Under the pieces are notes generated by a model. The model ran no database searches, was not told the DNA's origin, and worked only from the letters and a program-made list of their open reading frames with translations. From the NCBI GenBank assembly GCA_016870455.1, contig VGBN01000002.1, forward strand, positions 1 to 59,146: a DNA stretch of 59,146 bases, in the 5' to 3' direction. A program made the translations under genes and the position numbers. The DNA is from Actinomycetota bacterium (lineage in GTDB: Bacteria > Actinomycetota > Actinomycetes > Nanopelagicales > Nanopelagicaceae). Positions 42,022-49,991 of the stretch are shown piece after piece. Each line of letters opens with the position of its first letter. Positions within the stretch are counted from its first letter, which is position 1.

Positions 42022-44595
42022 ATGCGTTCTAGTTCAAACCGGCTGCTGCTTATTGATGGACATTCAATGGCATATCGGGCCTTTCATGCCCTACCTGTTG
42101 ATAATTTCAAAACTAGCATGGGTCAACCCACAAACGTGATTTATGGATTCGCTTCCATGCTTATTAACTTGATTAAGGAGGAGCAGCCAACCCACCTTGC
42201 AGTAGCTTTTGATGTTTCGAGAAAAACATTTAGAACTGAAAAATTTCCTGAATATAAGGCCAATCGAGTTAGCACACCAGATGAGTTTCGATCTCAAATG
42301 TCATTGTTAAGTGAGATGATTGATTGCTTCGGTATTAAGCATTTTGAACAAGAAGGTTATGAAGCAGACGACATTATTGCTTCATTATCAAAGCAAGCTC
42401 AAGATAAAAAATTTGAAGTTTTTATATGCACTGGTGATAGAGACTCCTTTCAATTAGTCAATGAAAATGTAACTATTTTGTATCCAAAAAAAGGCGTTAC
42501 AGAGATGTCTCGTATGACACCGAGTGCTGTGTATGAAAAATACGGCCTAACACCAAAGCAATACCCTGACTTTGCTGCTTTAAGAGGAGACCCAAGTGAT
42601 AACTTGCCCTCAATTCCTGGCGTAGGTGAGAAAACTGCAACCAAATGGATAGCAGATTACGGAACACTTGAGCAGCTGATTGCTAATGCTGAGCAGATTC
42701 CGGGCAAAGTCGGACAATCATTGAGAGACAACCTTAAAACTGTGCAATTAAATCGCGAATTAACTAGTTTGTTAGATACTCTTCAAATCAATACGCAAAT
42801 AGAAGATTTAGCTTGGCCTGGTTTTGAATCAAAATTAATGGCTAACTTCTTTGAAAAGATGGAGATCAGGGCTTTAAAGGATCGTTTGAAGGCTCTTCCA
42901 CAAACAGATTCAGTTGAAGGACAAACCCATGAGATAACTGTTGCCAAAGTAACGCCTAGCGAACTTGATGAGATGCTCAAAGATCAGACCAAACCTATAG
43001 CTGTTTCTTTCAACCTAATCGATGAAGAATTACAAGGTTATGCAATTGCAACCTCAGCCAGTCAAATTTATTACGTTGAGGATTCAAGGGTTAGTAGTTG
43101 GATTTCCAATCCTAATCTTCCAAAGATTGTTCATTCGGCAAAGAGCTTGATTAAGAAATTTGAACTTAATGGTTTAGTTGCTGATGTCGAGCTTCTGGCT
43201 TACTTGGCAAATCCAGGAAGTAGAAATTTGGATTTAATTGATCTTGCCCAGCACAGGCTAGGTGTTACTAAGCTCAATGATCAACTTTTTTCACAATTTG
43301 ATCCACGATCTGCTGCTTGGATTTATTCATTGGAAGCAGAACTGACCAGTGAGATTAACTCCAAAAGCATGAAGGATCTGTATATTCAAATTGAGCAACC
43401 TACTTTGATCTTGCTTGCTGAAGTTGAGCGAGTGGGTATCGGGGTTGATAAACCAAAGTTGAGTCAACTGTCTACCAACTTTACAAAAATTGTCTCAGAT
43501 GAGACAAACCTGGCTTATCAGGTGGTAGGACATGAATTCAATGTCAGTTCGCCTAAGCAGCTTCAGGTAATTCTCTTTGATGAATTGAAACTGCCGAAAA
43601 CAAAGAAAATTAAGACTGGATACACCACTGATGCGGAGAGTTTGGAGTGGTTGTCCATCAAAACCAAACATCCATTACTTAAGCACCTGCTGCGGATTCG
43701 CGAAACCACAAAACTGCTCACCACAATTGATGGACTCCTTTCTGCGGTGGCAAGTGATGGACGAATTCACACTACTTTTCAGCAAACTGTTGCCGCAACT
43801 GGCAGATTGTCTTCAACTGAGCCGAACTTACAGAATATTCCAATTAGAACGGATGAGGGCAGAAAGATCCGAGATTGTTTTATTGCTCAGGAGCCATTTA
43901 ACAATTTGATTACAGCAGATTACAGCCAAATCGAAATGCGAATTATGGCCCACCTATCTGATGACGAAGCCTTGATCGCAGCTTTTGAATCAGGAGAGGA
44001 TCTTCATTCAACAGTAGCCTCTCAAGTTTTTGGCGTTAAATCTGATGCGGTAGATGCTGAGATGCGACGAACGATCAAGGCAATGTCATATGGGTTGGCC
44101 TACGGTTTATCCTCATTTGGTTTGGCTCAACAATTAGATATTGACCCGAATTCAGCAACTGAGTTGATGTCAAAATACTTCGAAAGATTTGGTGGAATTC
44201 GAGAGTATCTAAAAACAGTAGTTATAGAAGCTCGAGAAAAAGGTTACACCCAAACTATTTTGGGAAGAAGAAGATATCTGCCAGATCTAAATCATGAAAA
44301 CAGACAACGTCGTGAGATTGCTGAACGTGCAGCTCTTAATGCGCCAATTCAGGGAAGTGCTGCTGACATTATTAAAATCGCAATGTTAAAAGTTGATAAA
44401 AAGATTAAAGAACTCAACCTAAAATCTCGACTTTTACTACAAGTCCATGATGAATTAATCCTAGAGGTCTCACCTGGTGAACAAGAAAAATTATCAGCAA
44501 TAATCAAAGAACAAATGTCCTCGGCCTTTAAACTAAAGGTTCCACTTGATGTCAATATTGGAGTAGGTAGGAGTTGGGATTTAGCGGCTCACTAA
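42022..44595 (+). CDS. polA: DNA polymerase I
   Basis: PolA fills repair gaps and removes RNA primers. The 857 residues comprise a 5' nuclease domain (1-290; LLIDGHSMAYRAFHA, EADDIIA, GDRDSFQL, SIPGVGEKTA), a degenerate 3'-5' exonuclease-like domain (about 300-470) and the polymerase domain with ADYSQIEMRIMAHLS, the O-helix RRTIKAMSYGLAYG and QVHDELILEV. The usual exonuclease acidic motif is replaced by SFNLID, so proofreading is probably absent, as in other actinobacterial Pol I proteins. It ends one base before the MFS stop. Confidence 0.96.
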   Translation: MRSSSNRLLLIDGHSMAYRAFHALPVDNFKTSMGQPTNVIYGFASMLINLIKEEQPTHLAVAFDVSRKTFRTEKFPEYKANRVSTPDEFRSQMSLLSEMIDCFGIKHFEQEGYEADDIIASLSKQAQDKKFEVFICTGDRDSFQLVNENVTILYPKKGVTEMSRMTPSAVYEKYGLTPKQYPDFAALRGDPSDNLPSIPGVGEKTATKWIADYGTLEQLIANAEQIPGKVGQSLRDNLKTVQLNRELTSLLDTLQINTQIEDLAWPGFESKLMANFFEKMEIRALKDRLKALPQTDSVEGQTHEITVAKVTPSELDEMLKDQTKPIAVSFNLIDEELQGYAIATSASQIYYVEDSRVSSWISNPNLPKIVHSAKSLIKKFELNGLVADVELLAYLANPGSRNLDLIDLAQHRLGVTKLNDQLFSQFDPRSAAWIYSLEAELTSEINSKSMKDLYIQIEQPTLILLAEVERVGIGVDKPKLSQLSTNFTKIVSDETNLAYQVVGHEFNVSSPKQLQVILFDELKLPKTKKIKTGYTTDAESLEWLSIKTKHPLLKHLLRIRETTKLLTTIDGLLSAVASDGRIHTTFQQTVAATGRLSSTEPNLQNIPIRTDEGRKIRDCFIAQEPFNNLITADYSQIEMRIMAHLSDDEALIAAFESGEDLHSTVASQVFGVKSDAVDAEMRRTIKAMSYGLAYGLSSFGLAQQLDIDPNSATELMSKYFERFGGIREYLKTVVIEAREKGYTQTILGRRRYLPDLNHENRQRREIAERAALNAPIQGSAADIIKIAMLKVDKKIKELNLKSRLLLQVHDELILEVSPGEQEKLSAIIKEQMSSAFKLKVPLDVNIGVGRSWDLAAH

Positions 44596-44596
44596 C

Positions 44597-45823
44597 TTAT
44601 TTGTTCGTGTCTAGATTTGCCTCCATAGCTTCGGTGTCCTCCTGCTCCGTCGGAGTTCGATCTGCTGCTTTTAATAAGCCAGAGCCCATCCGAATTACTA
44701 TATAGCCGATGCCAACACATACAGTGGTAAGTGCCAGGCAGTATCTTGGTGAATAGTGTTCAGATATAAATCCACCAAGTGCTGTTCCGATAGCCGCAAA
44801 GGTTCCCTCAACTGTCCACAACCAGCCCAATGCAGCAACTGCAGTTCCCTTAGGTCTAACTGCCTCACTAATCTCCAAATAAAAAACTTGAGAACCACCT
44901 GCTACTAAACTCATGGCAGCGGTTACGATAATCATTGACCAATCAGGATATGTTAAGGCAAGTGGCAGTGAGAAGATAAACCAAAACAAATAGAGTTTAT
45001 TAAAGGCAGCCAATGAGGATGTATGTCGGGAGACCATTCCAGCAACTAGCCCACCGATCACAGTTCCAGCTGCCATAATTGCAAAGATGACTCCAGTGCG
45101 CTGCGGAATACTCTCTAAAGTGGTGAAAGCTGGAATAGCAATATCAAATGCTCCCCAACCTAAACCAATAAATACACCCTCAAGCATTAACAATCGCATA
45201 GCTGGGGTGCGCCAAACTGCTAGATCATTGGATGTTTTCTTTTCAGGCTTCCAACGCTTAAGTTGTGGCGAGAGTGAAAGGGCTGCACCACCAATAAAGA
45301 TTAATACGGAGCAGATTCGAAGTGCCACTTCAGGAGAGGAATTTAAAGCAAGTGTTGTAGCTAGTAATGGTCCAAACACACCAACTGAGTTCATAACCGC
45401 TGTATCAATTGCATAGGCACTTCTGATCTGATCTTGCGGCACAGTAACTTTCCAAAGTGGGCGGACGGAGAGATTGATTGGCGGTGCAGAAAGACCCAAA
45501 ATTCCTGCATAAACTACTAACTCAGTTTTTGATGTACCGGTAGAAAACAACAAAATTAAAAGTGCATAACCAGGAGCTAGTATGCGCAATGGAATCTTCA
45601 TTCCGAATTTGTCGATAATGGAGCCGCGTAAACCAGCGGTGGTTGCACCGGTTATGCCATTGATACCGGTTGCCAATCCAGCAGCGGCAATAGATCCGGT
45701 GGTCTGTTGAACTTTAAAAAAGATGCTAAGTGAGATCATTCCATAGGCTAAGCGGGCTGGAAATGAGCTAATTAGCAGATATTGCCCCGATCTATTGTTT
45801 AGGACCTGCGAATATCTGCTCAT
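44597..45823 (-). CDS. Major facilitator superfamily transporter
   Basis: The 408-residue protein has about 12 hydrophobic helices and the general MFS architecture, with loop motifs such as GLRGSIIDKFGMKIPLR between helices 2 and 3 (MFS motif A-like) and a soluble C-terminal tail rich in Glu. I do not recognise a substrate; weak similarity to drug-efflux MFS proteins is all that can be said. It is convergent with polA (one-base gap) and divergent from rpsA. ATG 45823 is six bases after TAGAAT. Confidence 0.8.
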   Translation of the reverse strand: MSRYSQVLNNRSGQYLLISSFPARLAYGMISLSIFFKVQQTTGSIAAAGLATGINGITGATTAGLRGSIIDKFGMKIPLRILAPGYALLILLFSTGTSKTELVVYAGILGLSAPPINLSVRPLWKVTVPQDQIRSAYAIDTAVMNSVGVFGPLLATTLALNSSPEVALRICSVLIFIGGAALSLSPQLKRWKPEKKTSNDLAVWRTPAMRLLMLEGVFIGLGWGAFDIAIPAFTTLESIPQRTGVIFAIMAAGTVIGGLVAGMVSRHTSSLAAFNKLYLFWFIFSLPLALTYPDWSMIIVTAAMSLVAGGSQVFYLEISEAVRPKGTAVAALGWLWTVEGTFAAIGTALGGFISEHYSPRYCLALTTVCVGIGYIVIRMGSGLLKAADRTPTEQEDTEAMEANLDTNK

Positions 45824-45829
45824 TTATCA

Positions 45830-45835
45830 ATTCTA
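45830..45835 (-). promoter_or_regulatory. Putative -10 box (TAGAAT) for a leaderless MFS transcript
   Basis: On the minus strand TAGAAT ends six bases before ATG 45823. The arrangement is the same as for polA, and no ribosome site is visible. Confidence 0.5.
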
Positions 45836-45847
45836 GACTGTTCCAGT

Positions 45848-45877
45848 TTGACCCTTATGACTAATCGAAAGTAACCT
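45848..45877 (+). promoter_or_regulatory. Putative rpsA promoter (TTGACC-18-TAACCT)
   Basis: TTGACC (45848-45853) and TAACCT (45872-45877) with an 18-base spacer precede rpsA by about 50 bases. A leader of about 45 bases would contain GGAG at 45913-45916, twelve bases before the ATG. The alternative TAAACC (45917-45922), six bases before the ATG, is a weaker leaderless candidate. Confidence 0.45.
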
Positions 45878-45928
45878 TACCCGTCCCTGCCCCTACTACT
45901 TGTAATACCCCTGGAGTAAACCCATCAA

Positions 45929-47263
45929 ATGACGCCGTCTCAAATTGCTGTAAATGACATAGGAAGTGCAGATGATTTTCTAGCTGCGATCGAAGGAACA
46001 ATCAAGAGTTTTAAGGACGGAGATTTAGTCTCAGGAGTAGTAGTTCAGATTGATCGTGAAGAAGTTTTATTGGACATTGGCTATAAGACCGAGGGTGTAA
46101 TTCCATCCCGCGAGTTATCAATTCGTCATGATGTCGATCCAAGTGAATTGGTCAAAGTCGGGGATCGCGTTGAAGCTTTAGTACTACAAAAAGAGGATAA
46201 AGAAGGTCGTCTAATCCTCTCCAAAAAGCGTGCGCAGTATGAGCAAGCATGGGGAGATGTTGAAGGTAAAAAAGAGCGCGATGAAGTGGTAACCGGAACT
46301 GTCATTGAGGTAGTTAAAGGTGGCTTGATTGTTGATATTGGATTACGTGGATTTCTTCCTGCCTCCCTTGTCGAGATGCGTCGTGTCAGAGATCTATCAC
46401 CGTATATCGGCCAACAAGTTGAGTGCCGAATTATTGAGTTGGATAAGAATCGAAATAATGTGGTTCTTTCTCGTAGAGCATTTCTTGAACAATCTCAATC
46501 AGCTTCTAGAACAACCTTCTTAAATCAGTTAACCAAGGGTCAGGTTCGAACTGGTTTGATCTCTTCTATTGTAAATTTTGGCGCATTTGTGGATCTAGGT
46601 GGCGTAGATGGTTTAGTACATGTTTCTGAGCTGTCATGGAAGCACATTGACCATCCATCTGAGGTAGTTGAGGTTGGCGATGAAGTCACTGTTGAGGTTT
46701 TAGAGGTTGATTTCGAGAGGGAACGTGTATCTCTATCTCTTAAAGCGACCCAAGAGGATCCGTGGCAAGCATTTGCTCGCACTCACACAATTAATCAGGT
46801 AGTGACAGGAGAGGTAACAAAACTAGTTCCATTTGGCGCATTTATTAAAGTGTTTGAGGGGATTGAAGGATTAGTGCACATCTCTGAATTGGCAGAAAGA
46901 CATGTTGAGATCCCAGAGCAGGTAGTTCAAGTCGGAGATAAGTTGTTTGTAAAAATTATTGATATTGATCTTGAGCGTCGACGAATATCACTTTCACTAA
47001 AGCAAGCAAATGAAGGGCAAGAGGTTGAGGTAGAGGCCTTTGATCCAACTCAATACGGAATGCCAGCACGATATGACTCAGATGGTAAATTCATTTATCC
47101 AGAGGGTCTTGATCCAGAAACCCAAGAGTGGAAACCAGGATATGAGAGCCAACGCGAGGAGTGGGAAAGACAGTATGCCGAAGCCCAGTCACGCTTCATG
47201 GCTCACAAGAAGCAAAAGGCAGAGGCAAAAGCAGCCGATGCAGAGGCTCCAGCCGCTGAGTAA
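45929..47263 (+). CDS. rpsA: Ribosomal protein S1
   Basis: S1 binds mRNA on the small subunit. The 444 residues contain four S1 OB-fold repeats (about 30-100, 117-182, 200-270, 287-357), for example GDLVSGVVVQIDREEVLLDIG and VRTGLISSIVNFGAFVDLGG. The C-terminus is acidic and Glu/Ala-rich with a Tyr-Gly-rich piece, as in other Actinobacteria; the six-repeat form of proteobacteria is not present. It is monocistronic: a promoter lies upstream and a strong intrinsic terminator follows at once. Confidence 0.96.
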   Translation: MTPSQIAVNDIGSADDFLAAIEGTIKSFKDGDLVSGVVVQIDREEVLLDIGYKTEGVIPSRELSIRHDVDPSELVKVGDRVEALVLQKEDKEGRLILSKKRAQYEQAWGDVEGKKERDEVVTGTVIEVVKGGLIVDIGLRGFLPASLVEMRRVRDLSPYIGQQVECRIIELDKNRNNVVLSRRAFLEQSQSASRTTFLNQLTKGQVRTGLISSIVNFGAFVDLGGVDGLVHVSELSWKHIDHPSEVVEVGDEVTVEVLEVDFERERVSLSLKATQEDPWQAFARTHTINQVVTGEVTKLVPFGAFIKVFEGIEGLVHISELAERHVEIPEQVVQVGDKLFVKIIDIDLERRRISLSLKQANEGQEVEVEAFDPTQYGMPARYDSDGKFIYPEGLDPETQEWKPGYESQREEWERQYAEAQSRFMAHKKQKAEAKAADAEAPAAE

Positions 47264-47277
47264 GCAATAATCAATTT

Positions 47278-47306
47278 TGGCCTCAGGAAACTGAGGCCAT
47301 TTTTTT
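47278..47306 (+). terminator. Intrinsic terminator after rpsA
   Basis: The stem TGGCCTCAG (47278-47286) pairs perfectly with CTGAGGCCA (47291-47299) around a GAAA loop, followed by seven T residues (47300-47306). It is 14 bases after the rpsA stop. It is the only textbook intrinsic terminator I found in the window. Confidence 0.95.
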
Positions 47307-47312
47307 ATTGTG

Positions 47313-47318
47313 TAGGGT
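47313..47318 (+). promoter_or_regulatory. Putative -10 box (TAGGGT) for a leaderless coaE transcript
   Basis: TAGGGT fits TANNNT and ends seven bases before ATG 47326. It lies seven bases after the rpsA terminator's T run, so coaE needs its own promoter about here. No ribosome site is visible. Confidence 0.4.
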
Positions 47319-47325
47319 TTCACTC

Positions 47326-47925
47326 ATGCTAATCGTGGCGTTAACTGGAGGAATTGGCTCAGGCAAATCTACCGTCGGTCAAATATTTGAAGATCTTGGC
47401 GCTGTAGTCACAGATTCTGATGTTTTGGCACGAAATGTAGTGGAGCGTGGCACACCCGGCTTCGATCAAATAGTCGCATCTTTTGGAGATGATGTCCTTA
47501 AGAATGGCGATTTAAATCGAGCCGCGTTAGCAGAGATGGTTTTTAAAGATCCGAGCAAACGTACCCAGCTAGAGCACATAACCCACCCTTTAATAAGAGC
47601 AGCTTTTGCGCAGATTGTTCAGAAATCTCCAAGTGATTCCATCATAATTAATCAGATACCACTACTTGTTGAATCCAAGCATGATTATAACTTTGACCAT
47701 GTTATTACAGTTTCGGTCAGTGAAGAGCTAAGAAGAGAGAGATTACTTAAGCGTGGTATGAGTCTGAGTCAGATAAACCAAAGAATGGCTACTCAATCTA
47801 CCGATGCCCAGCGAGAGGCGATCGCTGACACGGTTATAAGAAATGATAAGAGCCAAGCAGATTTACTTTCTGAGGTTGAAAAAGTCTGGGAGATCTTGCA
47901 GCAGAAAAACAAACAAAAAGAATGA
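47326..47925 (+). CDS. coaE: Dephospho-CoA kinase CoaE
   Basis: CoaE phosphorylates dephospho-CoA at the 3' ribose position, the last step of coenzyme A synthesis. The 199 residues start [18 protein letters not shown] with the Walker A loop at 8-15 and show the family blocks [13 protein letters not shown] and [13 protein letters not shown] 47326 is chosen because the frame upstream runs back into the terminator. It lacks the DUF/GrpB C-terminal fusion found in mycobacteria. It overlaps uvrB by four bases. Confidence 0.93.
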   Translation: MLIVALTGGIGSGKSTVGQIFEDLGAVVTDSDVLARNVVERGTPGFDQIVASFGDDVLKNGDLNRAALAEMVFKDPSKRTQLEHITHPLIRAAFAQIVQKSPSDSIIINQIPLLVESKHDYNFDHVITVSVSEELRRERLLKRGMSLSQINQRMATQSTDAQREAIADTVIRNDKSQADLLSEVEKVWEILQQKNKQKE

Positions 47926-49991
47926 GACCCATCTCTGATTTAACGCGTCGGGTTGAGCCATTTAAAGTAATAAGCGATTATATCCCAGCGGGGGACCAAC
48001 CTACAGCCATTGCTGAATTGGTTTCTTGTTTGTCTAAAGGTGAGCAGGATGTGGTCCTATTAGGAGCTACCGGAACCGGAAAATCTGCCACAACCGCTTG
48101 GCTAATCGAACAGGTTCAAAGACCAACCTTAGTCATTGCACCAAACAAAACGCTTGCAGCCCAACTTGCTAATGAGTTTAAAGAGTTGCTTCCCAATAAT
48201 GCTGTCGAATACTTCGTGTCTTATTACGACTACTACCAGCCTGAGGCGTATGTTCCCCAAACTGACACATTCATTGAAAAAGATTCTTCCGTTAATGATG
48301 AGGTGGAACGATTAAGGCACTCAGCAACTAACTCTTTATTAACCAGAAGAGATGTAATAGTTGTTGCCACAGTTTCATGTATTTATGGACTTGGAACACC
48401 GCAGGAGTACGTGGATCGTATGGTCCGCCTCAGAGTGGGTGATTCTATTGATAGAAATCAACTGTTGCGTAAATTTGTGGACATTCAATACAAGCGTAAC
48501 GATCTAGCCTTTGAACGAGGAACTTTTCGCGTGCGGGGAGATACCATCGAGATCATTCCTATGTATGAGGAATTGGCACTGCGAATCGAAATGTTTGGTG
48601 ATGAGATTGAAAAAATTATGACTCTTCATCCACTCACCGGTGAAATTGTCAGAGACGAAAGTGAGATGTATGTATTCCCAGCAACTCACTACGCCGCTGG
48701 ACCTGAAACCATGGAACGGGCAATCAGACAAATAGAAGCTGAGCTAGATGATCGCGTTAAGGTATTTGAAAAATCCGGCAAACTGCTTGAAGCGCAGAGA
48801 ATTAAGATGCGCACCACATTTGATACAGAGATGATGAGGCAGTTGGGATTTTGCTCTGGAATAGAGAATTATTCAAGACATCTAGATGGCCGTGAACCAG
48901 GTTCAGCGCCAAATTGCTTACTGGATTATTTTCCTGAGGATTTTTTAGTGGTGATCGATGAATCGCATGTGACAGTTCCACAAATCGGTGCAATGCATGA
49001 AGGTGATGCTGCTAGGAAACGCACATTAGTTGAACATGGTTTTCGCCTACCTAGTGCGATGGATAACCGACCACTGAAATTCATCGAGTTTTTGGATAGA
49101 TGTGGGCAAAAAGTATATTTATCAGCCACACCCGGTAAATACGAATTAGATAAAACAAACCAGCAGGTGGTTGAACAAGTTATCCGACCAACGGGATTGG
49201 TAGATCCAAAGATTGTAGTAAAACCGATCAAGGGTCAGATTGATGATTTGATTAATGAGATAAAACTTAGAGCAGATCGCAACGAAAGAGTTTTAGTTAC
49301 GACTTTGACTAAGAAAATGTCAGAAGAACTCACTGATTACATGCTAGGGCTGGGCGTAAAAGTCAGATATTTACACTCTGAGGTTGATACCTTAAGACGA
49401 GTAGAGTTGCTAAGAGAACTTAGAACTGGCGAGTATGATGTTCTAGTTGGTATAAATCTCTTACGTGAAGGGTTGGATTTGCCTGAAGTATCACTTGTTG
49501 CAATTTTAGATGCTGATAAAGAAGGCTTTCTTAGGTCAACAACTTCATTGATACAAACTATCGGTCGAGCGGCACGAAATGTCTCGGGCGAGGTTCATAT
49601 GTATGCTGATAATCTAACTAAGTCAATGGCTAACGCTATTGATGAAACTAATCGGCGAAGAGCCAAACAGATTGCCTATAACACCGAACATGGTATTGAT
49701 CCAACACCGCTGCGGAAGAAAATTGCAGATATAACCGATTTAATAGCTAAAGAGGTGGACGACACAGATGATCTAACTGCAAAGAGTAAGAAGGCAGGTT
49801 TCACCAGCGGAATTCATATTAAGGGTGCTCAATCACTTCCTAGACAGGAGTTAATAGCTTTGATTGAGTCACTAACGGAGCAGATGAGATTGGCGGCAGC
49901 AGAGCTCAGTTTTGAATTAGCTGCAAGATTAAGAGATGAGATCAGAGAGTTAAAGCGAGAGTTAAAAGGTATGCAAGAGGCTGGTAGTTGA
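47922..49991 (+). CDS. uvrB: Excinuclease ABC subunit UvrB
   Basis: UvrB is the damage-verifying helicase-like subunit of nucleotide excision repair. The 689 residues include Walker [14 protein letters not shown], the beta-hairpin region [20 protein letters not shown], the DEAD-like [11 protein letters not shown], helicase motifs up to QTIGRAARN and a C-terminal UVR domain (about 640-685) for UvrC contact. It starts by ATGA overlap with coaE and ends by TGATG overlap with uvrA, so coaE-uvrB-uvrA form one unit. Confidence 0.97.
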   Translation: MRPISDLTRRVEPFKVISDYIPAGDQPTAIAELVSCLSKGEQDVVLLGATGTGKSATTAWLIEQVQRPTLVIAPNKTLAAQLANEFKELLPNNAVEYFVSYYDYYQPEAYVPQTDTFIEKDSSVNDEVERLRHSATNSLLTRRDVIVVATVSCIYGLGTPQEYVDRMVRLRVGDSIDRNQLLRKFVDIQYKRNDLAFERGTFRVRGDTIEIIPMYEELALRIEMFGDEIEKIMTLHPLTGEIVRDESEMYVFPATHYAAGPETMERAIRQIEAELDDRVKVFEKSGKLLEAQRIKMRTTFDTEMMRQLGFCSGIENYSRHLDGREPGSAPNCLLDYFPEDFLVVIDESHVTVPQIGAMHEGDAARKRTLVEHGFRLPSAMDNRPLKFIEFLDRCGQKVYLSATPGKYELDKTNQQVVEQVIRPTGLVDPKIVVKPIKGQIDDLINEIKLRADRNERVLVTTLTKKMSEELTDYMLGLGVKVRYLHSEVDTLRRVELLRELRTGEYDVLVGINLLREGLDLPEVSLVAILDADKEGFLRSTTSLIQTIGRAARNVSGEVHMYADNLTKSMANAIDETNRRRAKQIAYNTEHGIDPTPLRKKIADITDLIAKEVDDTDDLTAKSKKAGFTSGIHIKGAQSLPRQELIALIESLTEQMRLAAAELSFELAARLRDEIRELKRELKGMQEAGS

